Shown: in pieces, positions 49,671-58,970 of the stretch
Numbering within the stretch: the stretch's first letter is position 1
How the letters are laid out: every line of letters begins with the position of its first letter
Origin: a virus
Virus record (IMG/VR): IMGVR_UViG_3300008050_000024
Coordinates: 1-64,000 of that record
Reading direction: 5' to 3' (one strand)
Length of the DNA stretch: 64,000 bases
Notes under the pieces: model-generated
Database searches by the model: none
What the model saw: only the letters and a program-made list of their open reading frames with translations
Told to the model about the DNA's origin: nothing
Program-made: the position numbers and the translations under genes

Positions 49671-50877
49671 AACGCCGATAGCAGCAGGACCGCCTGTTGC
49701 TGCTGTTCCAGCCCTTGTTCAGGATGTTGCGCCGGTTATGCAAAGAATCCCCGGGACTGTACCAGCCGCTGCTCCCGTCCAAAGAGAAGCCCCTGGCGCA
49801 TCGATGTGCGGAGCAGTTCTTCCTGACAACTATATCGTATTTCCTACAGGATCATCACTTCTTAATACATACATGGCCCGTGATACGGGTTTGGGAGGAT
49901 TTGCCTCTGGAACGATTTCGAACGTGGTAGGAGATTCTGGTGGAGGCAAAACATTGCTGGCATTATCGTGTTTTGCCGAAATGGCTAAAAACCCGAAATT
50001 CAATGATTATCGATTTATCTTCGATGACGCTGAGCACGCCCTTGCCTTCGATTTAGAAACCATGTTTGGAGCAGAAGTAGCTCGGCGCATAGAACCTCCT
50101 AGAGAACCCAGAGATGCCAATGATAACGGCAGTTCGGCTACTGTTGAAGAATGGATGGATAACATGCATGCTGCAGGGGCGGACGGTCGTCCTTTCTTTT
50201 ACGTGTTAGATTCTTTAGATGCATTGCCGAGCGAAGACGAGCTTGATCAGATTGAAGACGAAAGAAAAGCAAGGCAAGGCGGTAAAGAAACTTCTGGGTC
50301 ATACGGTACGGCTAAGGCTAAGCGAGTAGGACAGGCCATACGTACGAGCTTAAAGCTAACAGACAACACAAGTTCCCATATAATGATTCTCTCGCAGACT
50401 AGGGATAAAATTGGAGGATACGGGGGTAAGGGACGCAGTGGCGGGAAGGGTTTACAGTTCTTCTCCTCCCATGTCCTCTGGGTGTCCATTAAAGCGTCAA
50501 TAAAACGCACTGTCAATAAAATGGAATTTGAGGTAGGGCGCACGATTGAAGTGCTTTTAGACAAGAACAAAACAGGGGGCATTCGCCGTAAATTCCTAGT
50601 CAATATTTTAGACCACTACGGAATTGACGATTTGCTTAGTATGTTGCAATACCTGGAAGCATGTGGTTGCATAGGACACGAAATAGACCCAAAGACTAAA
50701 AAGCCAAAGAAAAGCAGTCTACACTTTGAGGAACTGGGTTTAACCGGTGTTCCCGATACCATCATAAAAAGAATAGAAGAAAATGGATGGGAGTCTCGGG
50801 TTCAATCGATTCTAGTTCGTTGGGTAGCCAAAGTTGAAAAAAGTGTGTTAAAAGGAAGGAAGCCCCGGTACGCATGA
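49615..50877 (+). CDS. RecA/UvsX-type recombinase
   Basis: 420 residues. An Ala/Pro-rich N-terminal 60 residues (unusual) precedes the RecA core: Walker A NVVGDSGGGKTLLAL (about 103-117), Walker B-like FFYVLDSLDALP (about 198-209), and an L2/ATP-loop region SSHIMILSQTRDKIGG (about 257-272). It forms filaments on ssDNA for strand exchange, homologous to T4 UvsX rather than bacterial RecA. The C-terminal region ends basic. Confidence 0.88.
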   Translation: MKRTNTPDEQTSEPPKISRTPIAAGPPVAAVPALVQDVAPVMQRIPGTVPAAAPVQREAPGASMCGAVLPDNYIVFPTGSSLLNTYMARDTGLGGFASGTISNVVGDSGGGKTLLALSCFAEMAKNPKFNDYRFIFDDAEHALAFDLETMFGAEVARRIEPPREPRDANDNGSSATVEEWMDNMHAAGADGRPFFYVLDSLDALPSEDELDQIEDERKARQGGKETSGSYGTAKAKRVGQAIRTSLKLTDNTSSHIMILSQTRDKIGGYGGKGRSGGKGLQFFSSHVLWVSIKASIKRTVNKMEFEVGRTIEVLLDKNKTGGIRRKFLVNILDHYGIDDLLSMLQYLEACGCIGHEIDPKTKKPKKSSLHFEELGLTGVPDTIIKRIEENGWESRVQSILVRWVAKVEKSVLKGRKPRYA

Positions 50878-51776
50878 TTTTGTTCGTTGATTGTAGTAAT
50901 CTCTGCCACGCCGCCGCACACACGACGGGTGATCTAGAATTGGAAGGAAAAAAAGTAGGGGTCATATTCGGATTCTTACAGAAGTTCCTATCCATTCTAA
51001 GGGAACGCCCGCAACCACCCTCCGCAATCGTGTTTACTTGGGATACTAGACGTCATGAGAATTACAGGAGGCGCATATATCCCAAGTATAAGGCCCAGAG
51101 ACAGGCAGAACCGGGCAAAGAGATTGATTATGATCAATTTACCCAGTTGCGTACTGAAGTTCTTCCCAATATGGGATTTGCTAATCAGTGGCACCAAAAA
51201 GGATATGAAGCCGATGACTTAATGGCTCAGGGCGTCCTATGCTATCCACAGGAACATCATACCATAATTTCTACTGATACAGACTTGTACCAACTACTTC
51301 GACCGAGCGTAGATATCATCAAACCAAAAACCCGTTTGAAGTTTACGTTGAAAGATTTTGAAGAACTGTTCGGAACAACGGATATGTCCCTGTTTATACA
51401 GGCAAAAAGCCTTGCCGGAGACAATTCAGACAACATCACAGGAATTGACGGTATCGGCGTACCCACCGCTATGAAATTTCTAACAGGGAAACTATTCAAA
51501 GGCAAAAAATACGATGCTTTGGTGGATCCACAATACACACATCAAACATCCTTAAATTCACGTTTAATCTGTTTGCCCTACAAACAAGCAGAAGATCCAA
51601 TCAAGATTCCGCACATCCAAGGAGATCCCATAGATTGGCCCACTATTTCTGCAGTATTAAAATCATTCAAATTTGAACGAATACTGATGCAAAACAGAGG
51701 GCATTACGCTGGAAAAACCGTAGATGAAAAAATGAGAAGAGTAGGAATAGCAAGGAAAGGATTTTTTAATGACTAG
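50874..51776 (+). CDS. 5'-3' exonuclease / flap endonuclease
   Basis: 300 residues of the T5 FEN / RNase H family. Metal ligands: VDCSNL (5-10), FTWDTRRHENYR (about 54-65), YEADDLMAQ (about 104-112), ISTDTDLYQLL (about 125-135) and SLAGDNSDNITG (about 181-192), with the helix-hairpin-helix GIDGIGVPTA following. It removes RNA primers and flaps. ATGA overlap with UvsX. Confidence 0.9.
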   Translation: MILFVDCSNLCHAAAHTTGDLELEGKKVGVIFGFLQKFLSILRERPQPPSAIVFTWDTRRHENYRRRIYPKYKAQRQAEPGKEIDYDQFTQLRTEVLPNMGFANQWHQKGYEADDLMAQGVLCYPQEHHTIISTDTDLYQLLRPSVDIIKPKTRLKFTLKDFEELFGTTDMSLFIQAKSLAGDNSDNITGIDGIGVPTAMKFLTGKLFKGKKYDALVDPQYTHQTSLNSRLICLPYKQAEDPIKIPHIQGDPIDWPTISAVLKSFKFERILMQNRGHYAGKTVDEKMRRVGIARKGFFND

Positions 51777-52380
51777 TGGTAGTAGAAAAGGTTCGGGGGA
51801 AGAAAGAACTATATGCAAAATATTATCTCTTTGGTGGTCAGACGGGGAAGACGACAACGTATTTTATCGAACCGATGGATCAGGTGGAAGGGCTACTCGA
51901 AGAGCACAAAGAGGACAAAGCACTGCGGGCGCTTACGGCGATGTCGGCGCCACAAGTCCTACTGGCCAGCCCCTTTTAGATCGCACCGTAATAGAAATAA
52001 AAACAGGGTACAAGGGATGGAACATACAGGACTTGATCGACAGTCCCATGCGGAAAGGCGTACGCTCAGAGCAAACATACGAGCGTTTCCTGTTACAATG
52101 TATGCAAGACCGTCAGTTGGCTGTTGCGGCAGGGCTTCCTATTATCGGATGCACCGTCATAGCCAAAAGAAACGGAAGAAGGCGTACCATCTCTATTGAA
52201 GCACCTCTATACAATCATATCCAGGAAATGCAAGGTCCCTGGCCTGAATTTACTCGAATGATACTCAAGGCTTTCACTCCTGTTACCTGGACGGTCCCGC
52301 TTCCACATGATTCGATTATGATGGACTTTGAGGACTTCTTAAAATGGGTACAACCCTCGTCACTTGGAGGACAGGAATGA
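51769..52380 (+). CDS. PD-(D/E)XK nuclease, resolvase-like
   Basis: 203 residues. GSRKGSGEERTICKIL (3-18) gives the N-terminal acidic helix, GDVGATSPTGQPLLDRTVIE followed by IKTG gives D-x(n)-E-x-K, the PD-(D/E)XK core, at about 58-80. This layout resembles phage Holliday-junction resolvases and related restriction-like nucleases. The context between FEN and Mre11-Rad50 supports a recombination role. Precise substrate unknown. Confidence 0.7.
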   Translation: MTSGSRKGSGEERTICKILSLWWSDGEDDNVFYRTDGSGGRATRRAQRGQSTAGAYGDVGATSPTGQPLLDRTVIEIKTGYKGWNIQDLIDSPMRKGVRSEQTYERFLLQCMQDRQLAVAAGLPIIGCTVIAKRNGRRRTISIEAPLYNHIQEMQGPWPEFTRMILKAFTPVTWTVPLPHDSIMMDFEDFLKWVQPSSLGGQE

Positions 52381-53642
52381 GCCAACCGCCCTCCGGACAT
52401 ATGATGGGCTTTGGCGGTAAAAACTGGCAGGCCCATTCGGACACGCAAATAGAACTGCATCATGGAATCAATGTATTTACCGGGATATCTAATAATGGGA
52501 AATCGACTCTATTGCGTATTCTTTATTGGTTGCTTTTTAATGAGTACCGAGGAGATTGGTACCGATCATGGTGGGGAGGGGACACAGAGGCTTATGCCCT
52601 GTTTGAAGGAAGAACACGCATTTCCCGGGTAAAGACAAACTCCGACGACGTGTATCGGATACAGACTTTAGCCGGAATAAATGAATTTCGAGCCTTTAGC
52701 CGCTCTGTTCCTACAGAGATTGAGTCTTTCATCAATATGTCCGAATGTAATATCCAAAAGCAACTCGGAAAGCATTTCATGTTAGCTGATCGTCCTGTAG
52801 ACGTAGCCAAGTACCTAAATAGGCTAGTCAAATTAGATGACATGGAACTGGCGTTGCATAACATATCTAAAATGCTTACCCGGGAAAAATCAAGCAGATC
52901 TCACGAAAAAGAAAACCTAAAAAGACTTGAAGCAGGTTTTGCCGAGTTCCTGGGATTGGATGTTGTTGAGGCTGCTGTAGCCAAACTAGAAAATATGGAC
53001 AAGATGCGTGTCCAGATGATTAACGAAAGGACGCAAATAGAAGGGCTTGTATCACAAGCAGAGAGCGTCCAAAAATCCATTGATAAGAATCAACATCTAC
53101 TTACCGTGGAAAAGGAATTGCAAGGAGTATTAGAACTAGTAAGACAGCACAAAGAGTGTCAGCAAGAGATACTCACTTTGAAAAACGTATCTACGGATAT
53201 AACTACTCGAGAAAAGCTAGTATCAGAACAAATAGACCGAAATAACGTACTGGCACAAATCCTTAAAGATCTAGAAAGTCTTTTGGCTCAAACGAAACAA
53301 CTCGACAAAGTGCGAGCCGAAAGATCTGAGTTAATCTTGATGGTTAGTGATGTTGAAGCGAAACGCACTCTTCTGGAAACCAACGTCCACATGCAGTCCT
53401 TTTGGACAGAGCGGGCGGAGGCACTGTTGGGTCTCCAAAAACTAACAGTAGAATTAGAAGCCGTCCAGACAGAACACGCCGCTCTAACTGTTGCCGTAAA
53501 CAATTGCACAAAGACACAAGCAAACATCACAGAAACTCAGACAAGGCTGAGTTCTTTAGAGAAACATCGAGATGAAATCTTTCCTGATATTTGTCCCCTC
53601 TGTAACCAAGTCGTCCATAAGGAGTCCGCCGCATGTCAGTAG
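52377..53642 (+). CDS. Rad50/SbcC N-terminal half
   Basis: 421 residues from the ATG at 52377 behind GGAGG. Walker A is FTGISNNGKSTLL (about 34-46), then a long coiled coil (about 170-400), ending with a zinc-hook-like ICPLCNQVV (about 404-412) eight residues before the stop. The Walker B half is missing here and occurs as a separate gene at 54902. Thus this is one arm of an SMC-type ATPase, probably pairing with the C-terminal half and Mre11. Confidence 0.85.
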   Translation: MSQPPSGHMMGFGGKNWQAHSDTQIELHHGINVFTGISNNGKSTLLRILYWLLFNEYRGDWYRSWWGGDTEAYALFEGRTRISRVKTNSDDVYRIQTLAGINEFRAFSRSVPTEIESFINMSECNIQKQLGKHFMLADRPVDVAKYLNRLVKLDDMELALHNISKMLTREKSSRSHEKENLKRLEAGFAEFLGLDVVEAAVAKLENMDKMRVQMINERTQIEGLVSQAESVQKSIDKNQHLLTVEKELQGVLELVRQHKECQQEILTLKNVSTDITTREKLVSEQIDRNNVLAQILKDLESLLAQTKQLDKVRAERSELILMVSDVEAKRTLLETNVHMQSFWTERAEALLGLQKLTVELEAVQTEHAALTVAVNNCTKTQANITETQTRLSSLEKHRDEIFPDICPLCNQVVHKESAACQ

Positions 53643-54598
53643 ATGGAATTATAGCCAGTGATGTTCACATCCGGGAAGATAGACCATACTGCCGGGTGGA
53701 CAATTATCAGGCAACACAATGGGATAAGATTGCGCAGATAATGCAAATTCAAGCGCAATTCAAAATTCCTGTATTTTACGGCGGAGATGTATTTAATGCC
53801 TGTAAAAGCTCTCCGGAACTTCTAGCAAAAGCAATGAGACGAATGCCTACAGGGTATATGGTCCCGGGCCAACACGATCTACCCAACCATAACATGAACT
53901 TGATGTATAAAAGCAATTTAGAAGTGATGATGGCGCACGGGACCATGGAATGCGTTTGCAGTAAAGGCGTTATGGTCACCTACGCTGAATACGCCGGAAT
54001 AACACGTCCGTATGCCGTATACGGTTTGCCTTGGCGGTATCTGGAAGAGCACGACGAAGTGACCCCAGAATCCTTTCCTATGCAATACCAAATTGGATCA
54101 GAACCCCCTTCTCGCAAAGTACTCATCCTCCACAAATTTGTATATGAAGGAGCCCTTCCCTGGCCAGGATGCGAAGAATGTCAACCCGAAGATTTCTTCA
54201 AAAAGATTAAAGGCTTTGACCTTATCGTCACAGGGGATCATCATACTCCCATAGTGGCTGAATCGGGAGACGGTGTTATACTGTGTAATCCAGGGCCGCT
54301 AATGAGAATGAAGGCGAATGAAGCGGACTACAAACCCCGTGTCTATTTATGGGATGCCGAGGCTAATCAAGTAAAGCCGCATTTCTTAACAATAGACGCA
54401 GAGGCAGTGTCAAGAGAGCACCTAGACACACAGAAAGAAAAAGATCAACGCATGAACGCCTTTATAGATTCATTGCAAGAAGATTTGGAATTGAGTTTAG
54501 ACTTTCGTGAAAATATGCATAAAGAGATTAGAGAATCAAAAATATCCGAGCCCGTCACGCAGCTCATACACAGGTCAATGGAAGAGAGGATTAAGTAA
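53633..54598 (+). CDS. Mre11/SbcD-like nuclease
   Basis: 321-residue calcineurin-fold phosphoesterase. Metal motifs: ASDVHIRED (8-16), YGGDVFN (about 48-54), PGQHDLPNHN (about 77-86), ILHKF (about 164-168) and VTGDHHTPIV (about 198-207). It is the nuclease partner of the split Rad50, overlapping the N-terminal half gene by ten bases. It likely processes double-strand ends for recombination-dependent replication, as T4 gp47. Confidence 0.92.
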   Translation: MSVDGIIASDVHIREDRPYCRVDNYQATQWDKIAQIMQIQAQFKIPVFYGGDVFNACKSSPELLAKAMRRMPTGYMVPGQHDLPNHNMNLMYKSNLEVMMAHGTMECVCSKGVMVTYAEYAGITRPYAVYGLPWRYLEEHDEVTPESFPMQYQIGSEPPSRKVLILHKFVYEGALPWPGCEECQPEDFFKKIKGFDLIVTGDHHTPIVAESGDGVILCNPGPLMRMKANEADYKPRVYLWDAEANQVKPHFLTIDAEAVSREHLDTQKEKDQRMNAFIDSLQEDLELSLDFRENMHKEIRESKISEPVTQLIHRSMEERIK

Positions 54599-54900
54599 TG
54601 ACTGAAATTAACAGCCAGCAACTAGAGAAAGAGATTCTAGAGCTAAATGAAAAGATAGGAACCGCCCGGGATACGGTAGCTCGGGAAACTGGTGTTTTAG
54701 GGCAGTTGAATAAAAACCTAAGCGAACTAGGCTGCAGCTCAGTAGCAGAAGCCGCCGAGAAGATAAAGGTCTTGGAACAACGGGAAGTGACACTGACTAA
54801 AAAAATTCAAGAACAGTACGCAGACATACAGACTAAACTGCTAACCCCTTCTCCTGACGCACATCCGGCGCCCCTAGCACCCCCGGGGCTTGGACAGTAA
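54598..54900 (+). CDS. Coiled-coil protein, 100 aa
   Basis: An ATG overlaps the Mre11 stop by one base. Almost entirely coiled coil (EKEILELNEKIGTARDTVAR; EKIKVLEQREVTLTKKIQ) then a Pro/Ala-rich end (LLTPSPDAHPAPLAPPG). Lying between Mre11 and the Rad50 C-terminal half, it may be a remnant or accessory of the missing part of the Rad50 coiled coil. Confidence 0.65.
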   Translation: MTEINSQQLEKEILELNEKIGTARDTVARETGVLGQLNKNLSELGCSSVAEAAEKIKVLEQREVTLTKKIQEQYADIQTKLLTPSPDAHPAPLAPPGLGQ

Positions 54901-54901
54901 C

Positions 54902-55546
54902 ATGGATGCTATTTCTCAAGGCATATCGGGCATACGCACGGCACTCGATAAGACTATTGGTCGTCGAGAGCAGCTCATGGCTACTGTACAAGCCAGCAGG
55001 ACGCGTATCGAGGAATTAGAACAGAGCGTCAAAGATCACGAAGAAGCCTGTGCGACAATCAAACACGTAGCCCAGAAGACACAGGATCAACTGCGGTTCC
55101 ATGTCACAAACATACCGACAATCGCCCTGGAAACAGTCTTCCCAGAAGAAGACCTCTCAGTCAATCTAACATTCGATCAAAAGAGAAATACCACCGAGGC
55201 CCTTATCGAGTTTCTAGATTCGAAAATACACCTAGTTGATCCACAAGAAGCCTGTGGAGGCGGGGTAGGCGATGTGGGATCCTTCGGTTTGCGTATGTCC
55301 TCCTGGAAACTAGCCACACCAGCAACACGACCCATTCTAATCCTAGATGAGCCTTTCAAGTTTTTGGATAAAACCAAAATAGGACTAGGAGCCCAGATGA
55401 TCAAAGAACTGAGTGATAAAATGGGAATCCAAATTATTATGGTCACACACTTGACAGAGATGGAAGATGTGGCGGATCGTGTTTATGCGGTAAACAAGAC
55501 TAAGCAAGGCGATTGGCGTGTCGCTAAGGCTGAGAGGAAATTCTAG
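54902..55546 (+). CDS. Rad50/SbcC C-terminal half
   Basis: 214 residues. An N-terminal coiled coil (about 20-70), an ABC-signature-like GGGVGDVGSFGLRMS (about 117-131), Walker B PILILDEPFKFLD (about 144-156) and D-loop region, then a QIIMVTHL switch His (about 179-186). This completes the ATPase whose Walker A is on the 421-aa protein. A TTG 12 bases earlier is an alternative start. Confidence 0.85.
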   Translation: MDAISQGISGIRTALDKTIGRREQLMATVQASRTRIEELEQSVKDHEEACATIKHVAQKTQDQLRFHVTNIPTIALETVFPEEDLSVNLTFDQKRNTTEALIEFLDSKIHLVDPQEACGGGVGDVGSFGLRMSSWKLATPATRPILILDEPFKFLDKTKIGLGAQMIKELSDKMGIQIIMVTHLTEMEDVADRVYAVNKTKQGDWRVAKAERKF

Positions 55547-55995
55547 TGGCTGATTTAGTAGTTACTTTGCCTCAGATTTCCAAAATATTCAATATTCCTG
55601 TATCCAAGCTAAAGCAGTGGCAATTCAGTGGTGTGTTCAATTCTACTACACAATACGCCGATAATTTCTGTTTCCGGGATATCATCCCTTTGAAGTTATA
55701 TCTTTGGCTTACGAAAAGCATGCACCCTTCCATTGTAATTGGGATGATATTGCCCCATCTTCAAAAAAACTACGATCTAGAAAAACTGCATATCATAAAA
55801 GTAGGAAACAATATTATTCCAATAATGACAGACACGGTTGCACAGGTGGGCATGACGGCGCAAGTCCCCAGAAAAGAAAACGACGACCTCAAAACTTTTG
55901 ATACTTCAAATCTGTCTATTCCTCACTTCCATATACAGTTTATGAAACAGTTCGAAAAGCTAGCACCTATATGGACCAGCCCAGGAGATCAATGA
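55546..55995 (+). CDS. MerR-like helix-turn-helix protein, 149 aa
   Basis: GTG start sharing a base with the previous stop. The N-terminus has a small winged-helix pattern, TLPQISKIFNIPVSKLKQW followed by a wing (FSGVF..FCFRDIIPLKLYL), similar to MerR- or excisionase-type domains. The C-terminal half has no motif. Possibly a transcription regulator. Confidence 0.55.
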   Translation: MADLVVTLPQISKIFNIPVSKLKQWQFSGVFNSTTQYADNFCFRDIIPLKLYLWLTKSMHPSIVIGMILPHLQKNYDLEKLHIIKVGNNIIPIMTDTVAQVGMTAQVPRKENDDLKTFDTSNLSIPHFHIQFMKQFEKLAPIWTSPGDQ

Positions 55996-56243
55996 AACGA
56001 CTAATTCCAAACAAACCTATTCGAATATCGGAACAAGACATGGCCAAGGCTATCGGTGTCCCTACCGATGTTCTAGAAAATATAGCAAATGTACTCATCT
56101 CTTTGCGCCCGGAAGACAGCGTGAATTTAGGCAAAGTCTGTATGACTAAAAAATCAAATAATTGCATAGAAGTCGTATTGCCCAGACCAATACAATCTCA
56201 AGTGATTTACAGGGAGTTAATGGACGCTATTGACAGCCACTAG
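55992..56243 (+). CDS. Hypothetical protein, 83 aa
   Basis: ATGA overlap, AGGAGA at good spacing before the ATG at 55992. Begins basic (KRLIPNKPIRISEQDMAKAI) with a possible HTH-like helix pair (MAKAIGVPTDVLENIANVL), then strands. No firm family. Confidence 0.6.
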   Translation: MKRLIPNKPIRISEQDMAKAIGVPTDVLENIANVLISLRPEDSVNLGKVCMTKKSNNCIEVVLPRPIQSQVIYRELMDAIDSH

Positions 56244-56277
56244 GACTAAGTAGCCAAACTACGATTCATCTAAAAAT

Positions 56278-57513
56278 ATGACAGAAACAACGCACGGTAC
56301 CCAGCCAATAAAAGCCAGTTCTAAAGTGTATGACAAAGCAGCATCCATTTCCGTACTTGTAGACAAGTACCGAGAAGATCCTGATAATAATGGTCAAAGC
56401 CTTTTAGATGCATATCTGGCAATTCAAGCAGTTGCACAAAACATCATCCTCAAGGAATCGCCCACCGATGCTTGGACTACCTTAGAAGAGGTCAAGATGT
56501 GTGCGGAGGAATACGCCGCCTACCTGGTAGAACAGATTATACGCCGGGACGAGTTAATCTTTGAAGGCGGATCTGCTTATAATTACATCAAGAAAAGCAT
56601 AATGAAGGTCCTGTCAGAATTTCTTAATCGAAACCAGACTATCGAAGATGTGTACGGAATTGACGAAGTAACATCATCTCACGGTGAGCCCGACAGTAAG
56701 CCCCCTCGAGTCACTTCCAGCTACGTACTACAGCATACCCAAAACTGTGAAGAAACGGCACTTCGTCGTATTATCCTATCCGAGACAATAGAAAGCGTGA
56801 TGCTCATCCTGGAACAAGAAGATGTCCCATTGTTTTTCTCTTGGATTATGGGCCGGATTACTAACATCCGATGTCTGTTGAGTAGACCCCGCCGTATCAA
56901 ATTCCAAGTATGCAAAAGTTTACTTGTGCATCGAGGGCGCGTGATACTCCAACCAGAAATGGAAGAACGGTTGAGTGAAGATTCTCTTGTGTCTTTGGTG
57001 TTTATGACCTATCTAACAAAAAGTGATCCAGCCTTAATGTATTTGCCTATGCTAGTTGGCGAAAACAATTTTATCAAAATGCTCTGGGCGTTAGCGGGAT
57101 CGAATATCCGATTCCCCGACAAAGAAGCATTAGAAAATATACACCGCCAGGCATTACAGGTCAGACACAGCTCCATTGGTAACTTTTTCATAGGAGAGCA
57201 TATACTAGCTCATTTAGCCGATAACATTAAACACCTGAAAAATCATACAATAAATCCAGCAAAAGTGATAAATGTAACAAATTCTGATCCCCTGGACTTG
57301 ACACATCATATGGTTTTCACGTACTTTTTAACAGTGTTCAACCGGACACACGATATATCAAAAAAAATACAAGAGAGAATCGACCGAGCCAGCCCAGACG
57401 ATTTAGAACCTATCGTCAATTTAATGCCCGATTTTATTCGATTGACTACAAATTTAGCGCATCTAATGAAAGAACTAAACGAACATCTTAATCCACGACA
57501 GGAGCTAGCATGA
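56278..57513 (+). CDS. Hypothetical protein, 411 aa
   Basis: Almost entirely helical; no recognisable catalytic motif. The last 50 residues (RIDRASPDDLEPIVNLMPDF) are helical and acidic. There is no Shine-Dalgarno site before the ATG, and the 34-base gap holds only a small GTAG / CTAC hairpin. Function unknown. Confidence 0.65.
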   Translation: MTETTHGTQPIKASSKVYDKAASISVLVDKYREDPDNNGQSLLDAYLAIQAVAQNIILKESPTDAWTTLEEVKMCAEEYAAYLVEQIIRRDELIFEGGSAYNYIKKSIMKVLSEFLNRNQTIEDVYGIDEVTSSHGEPDSKPPRVTSSYVLQHTQNCEETALRRIILSETIESVMLILEQEDVPLFFSWIMGRITNIRCLLSRPRRIKFQVCKSLLVHRGRVILQPEMEERLSEDSLVSLVFMTYLTKSDPALMYLPMLVGENNFIKMLWALAGSNIRFPDKEALENIHRQALQVRHSSIGNFFIGEHILAHLADNIKHLKNHTINPAKVINVTNSDPLDLTHHMVFTYFLTVFNRTHDISKKIQERIDRASPDDLEPIVNLMPDFIRLTTNLAHLMKELNEHLNPRQELA

Positions 57514-57698
57514 GCAATGATCCTTTAATCAAAAATTGCGACTCTGTTGAGGAGGCCCTCAACTTCATAGCCCAGCATCAACACAAGTATCAAAGTGCCT
57601 CCCAGACGCCATTACAGGGAGGCCGAGTGAGGGCAACACTATCTGGAAGAAAGCCTGACAAAGATCCAGACCTAATTCCTCTATGGGAACAGACGTGA
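57510..57698 (+). CDS. Small protein, 62 aa
   Basis: ATGA overlap with the 411-aa gene. A short acidic helix (SVEEALNFIAQHQHKYQ) and then a polar, basic tail (GGRVRATLSGRKPDKDPDL). Operon position supports a real gene. No motif. Confidence 0.55.
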   Translation: MSNDPLIKNCDSVEEALNFIAQHQHKYQSASQTPLQGGRVRATLSGRKPDKDPDLIPLWEQT

Positions 57699-58189
57699 TG
57701 GGAAGTGAAACGAAGGTTCCACCGCCCTCCGGGGCAATGCATAAAGCATTCCGTGATTTCTTTTCTGAAAACCCAGAAATGAAGGACATAAAATCTACGG
57801 ACATTATCACGACGGCAATGAACCTCCCATCCAATCGCTGGGACTTAGCCTTAGAACTACTTAGGCGAGAACGGGACAAACAAGAAAGAGAAGACGCTGA
57901 ACTAGAAAACACGTTCAAACTCCTGGAAAATTATGCAAAAAACCACGACAGGGGTTGCTACCTCTTCAACTATACAGCTTGGAACGCTGTAAAGTATTTA
58001 CAAAAAACGAAGGAAGAGCCTATTGCTCATCCTTTTGGAATGGGGGCTGTATTTCTCCCGGACGAATTTGATGCTCTATTCACAGTAGAGTACATGCTTG
58101 AAAGTTATTTTATTGAAACGCCCTGTAGTTTACACCCAGGGGTTAAGTTAGTATCACTGTCCTCAAAAGGACATGCTTGGGCCAGATAA
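57683..58189 (+). CDS. Hypothetical protein, 168 aa
   Basis: Overlaps the previous gene by 16 bases. Helical centre with a highly charged segment (RRERDKQEREDAELENTFKL) and a C-terminal alpha/beta part. No motif recognised. A second in-frame ATG five codons in is an alternative start. Confidence 0.6.
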   Translation: MGTDVMGSETKVPPPSGAMHKAFRDFFSENPEMKDIKSTDIITTAMNLPSNRWDLALELLRRERDKQEREDAELENTFKLLENYAKNHDRGCYLFNYTAWNAVKYLQKTKEEPIAHPFGMGAVFLPDEFDALFTVEYMLESYFIETPCSLHPGVKLVSLSSKGHAWAR

Positions 58190-58203
58190 GGAGGATCCAA
58201 CAA

Positions 58204-58944
58204 ATGGAAAGAGCTAAAGAAAAAGGCACAGAACAAACCAAAGAGGCACCAAAAGTTCCGGAAGGGGAAAGAGAGATAACGCTATCAGAAGGTTACTCCT
58301 TAATGGAAACGGGTAATGCGATGATGCTCCACTATGCCGGAGGCGCATTCTTATCCGCTATACCTAAAGGCGAAGTGCCTGAAGGCTTCGAAACCCGGGA
58401 ACACTTTGTAGAGGCTACGAAAAGAAAAGCTAAGATGACACAAATAATCATGGATCATCTGGAAAGTCTTACCAAGCAAATCATCGGCGTAGTACACAGA
58501 ACCAAAATTACCATCCCAGGAGAGCCCGAACAGGTGTCCATTGCACAGGCTACATCTTTAATGGATTCTAAGTCCTGGGCGCAGAAACTCTACACTTCTT
58601 TGGAAAACCAGAGAGAGCAAACCAAAAAAGCGGGAGTGGAAGCCCAGGAAGAAATTCTTAAAGGGTTTGAAACCGCAGTTAAGGACTGGAGAAAAGGAGA
58701 ATCGGGCGGTGACCCTAAAGTAGCAACAGCGCTTGGAGAACTCCGAAAGACGTACCAAAACCAGTACCAGATAGACGTACTGGACCCAGCAGGCGTTGAT
58801 GCTTGGAAAGATCGCTTGAAGACAGTGTTTGTTTCTCACATTGTTCCAGTCAGCCGCGCCCTACAGGACTCAAAGGAAAACACGAAATTGCAGATCAGTG
58901 AGCTGACATACAATCTCCTCAAGGGCCTGATTTTACCAGCGTAA
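58204..58944 (+). CDS. Hypothetical coiled-coil protein, 246 aa
   Basis: The start at the ATG at 58204 has a perfect AAGGAGG upstream. Charged N-terminal 30 residues, then helical coiled-coil regions (LYTSLENQREQTKKAGVEAQ) to the end. It precedes the ribonucleotide reductase. No enzyme motif. A structural or scaffold-like role is possible. Confidence 0.6.
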   Translation: MERAKEKGTEQTKEAPKVPEGEREITLSEGYSLMETGNAMMLHYAGGAFLSAIPKGEVPEGFETREHFVEATKRKAKMTQIIMDHLESLTKQIIGVVHRTKITIPGEPEQVSIAQATSLMDSKSWAQKLYTSLENQREQTKKAGVEAQEEILKGFETAVKDWRKGESGGDPKVATALGELRKTYQNQYQIDVLDPAGVDAWKDRLKTVFVSHIVPVSRALQDSKENTKLQISELTYNLLKGLILPA

Positions 58945-58970
58945 TTTTTCATCTTTAAAAAAGGACATAC

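Noticed and set aside
52377-55546. Split Rad50 as a simple frameshift error
   Set aside because: Two complete genes, Mre11 and a coiled-coil gene, lie between the halves.
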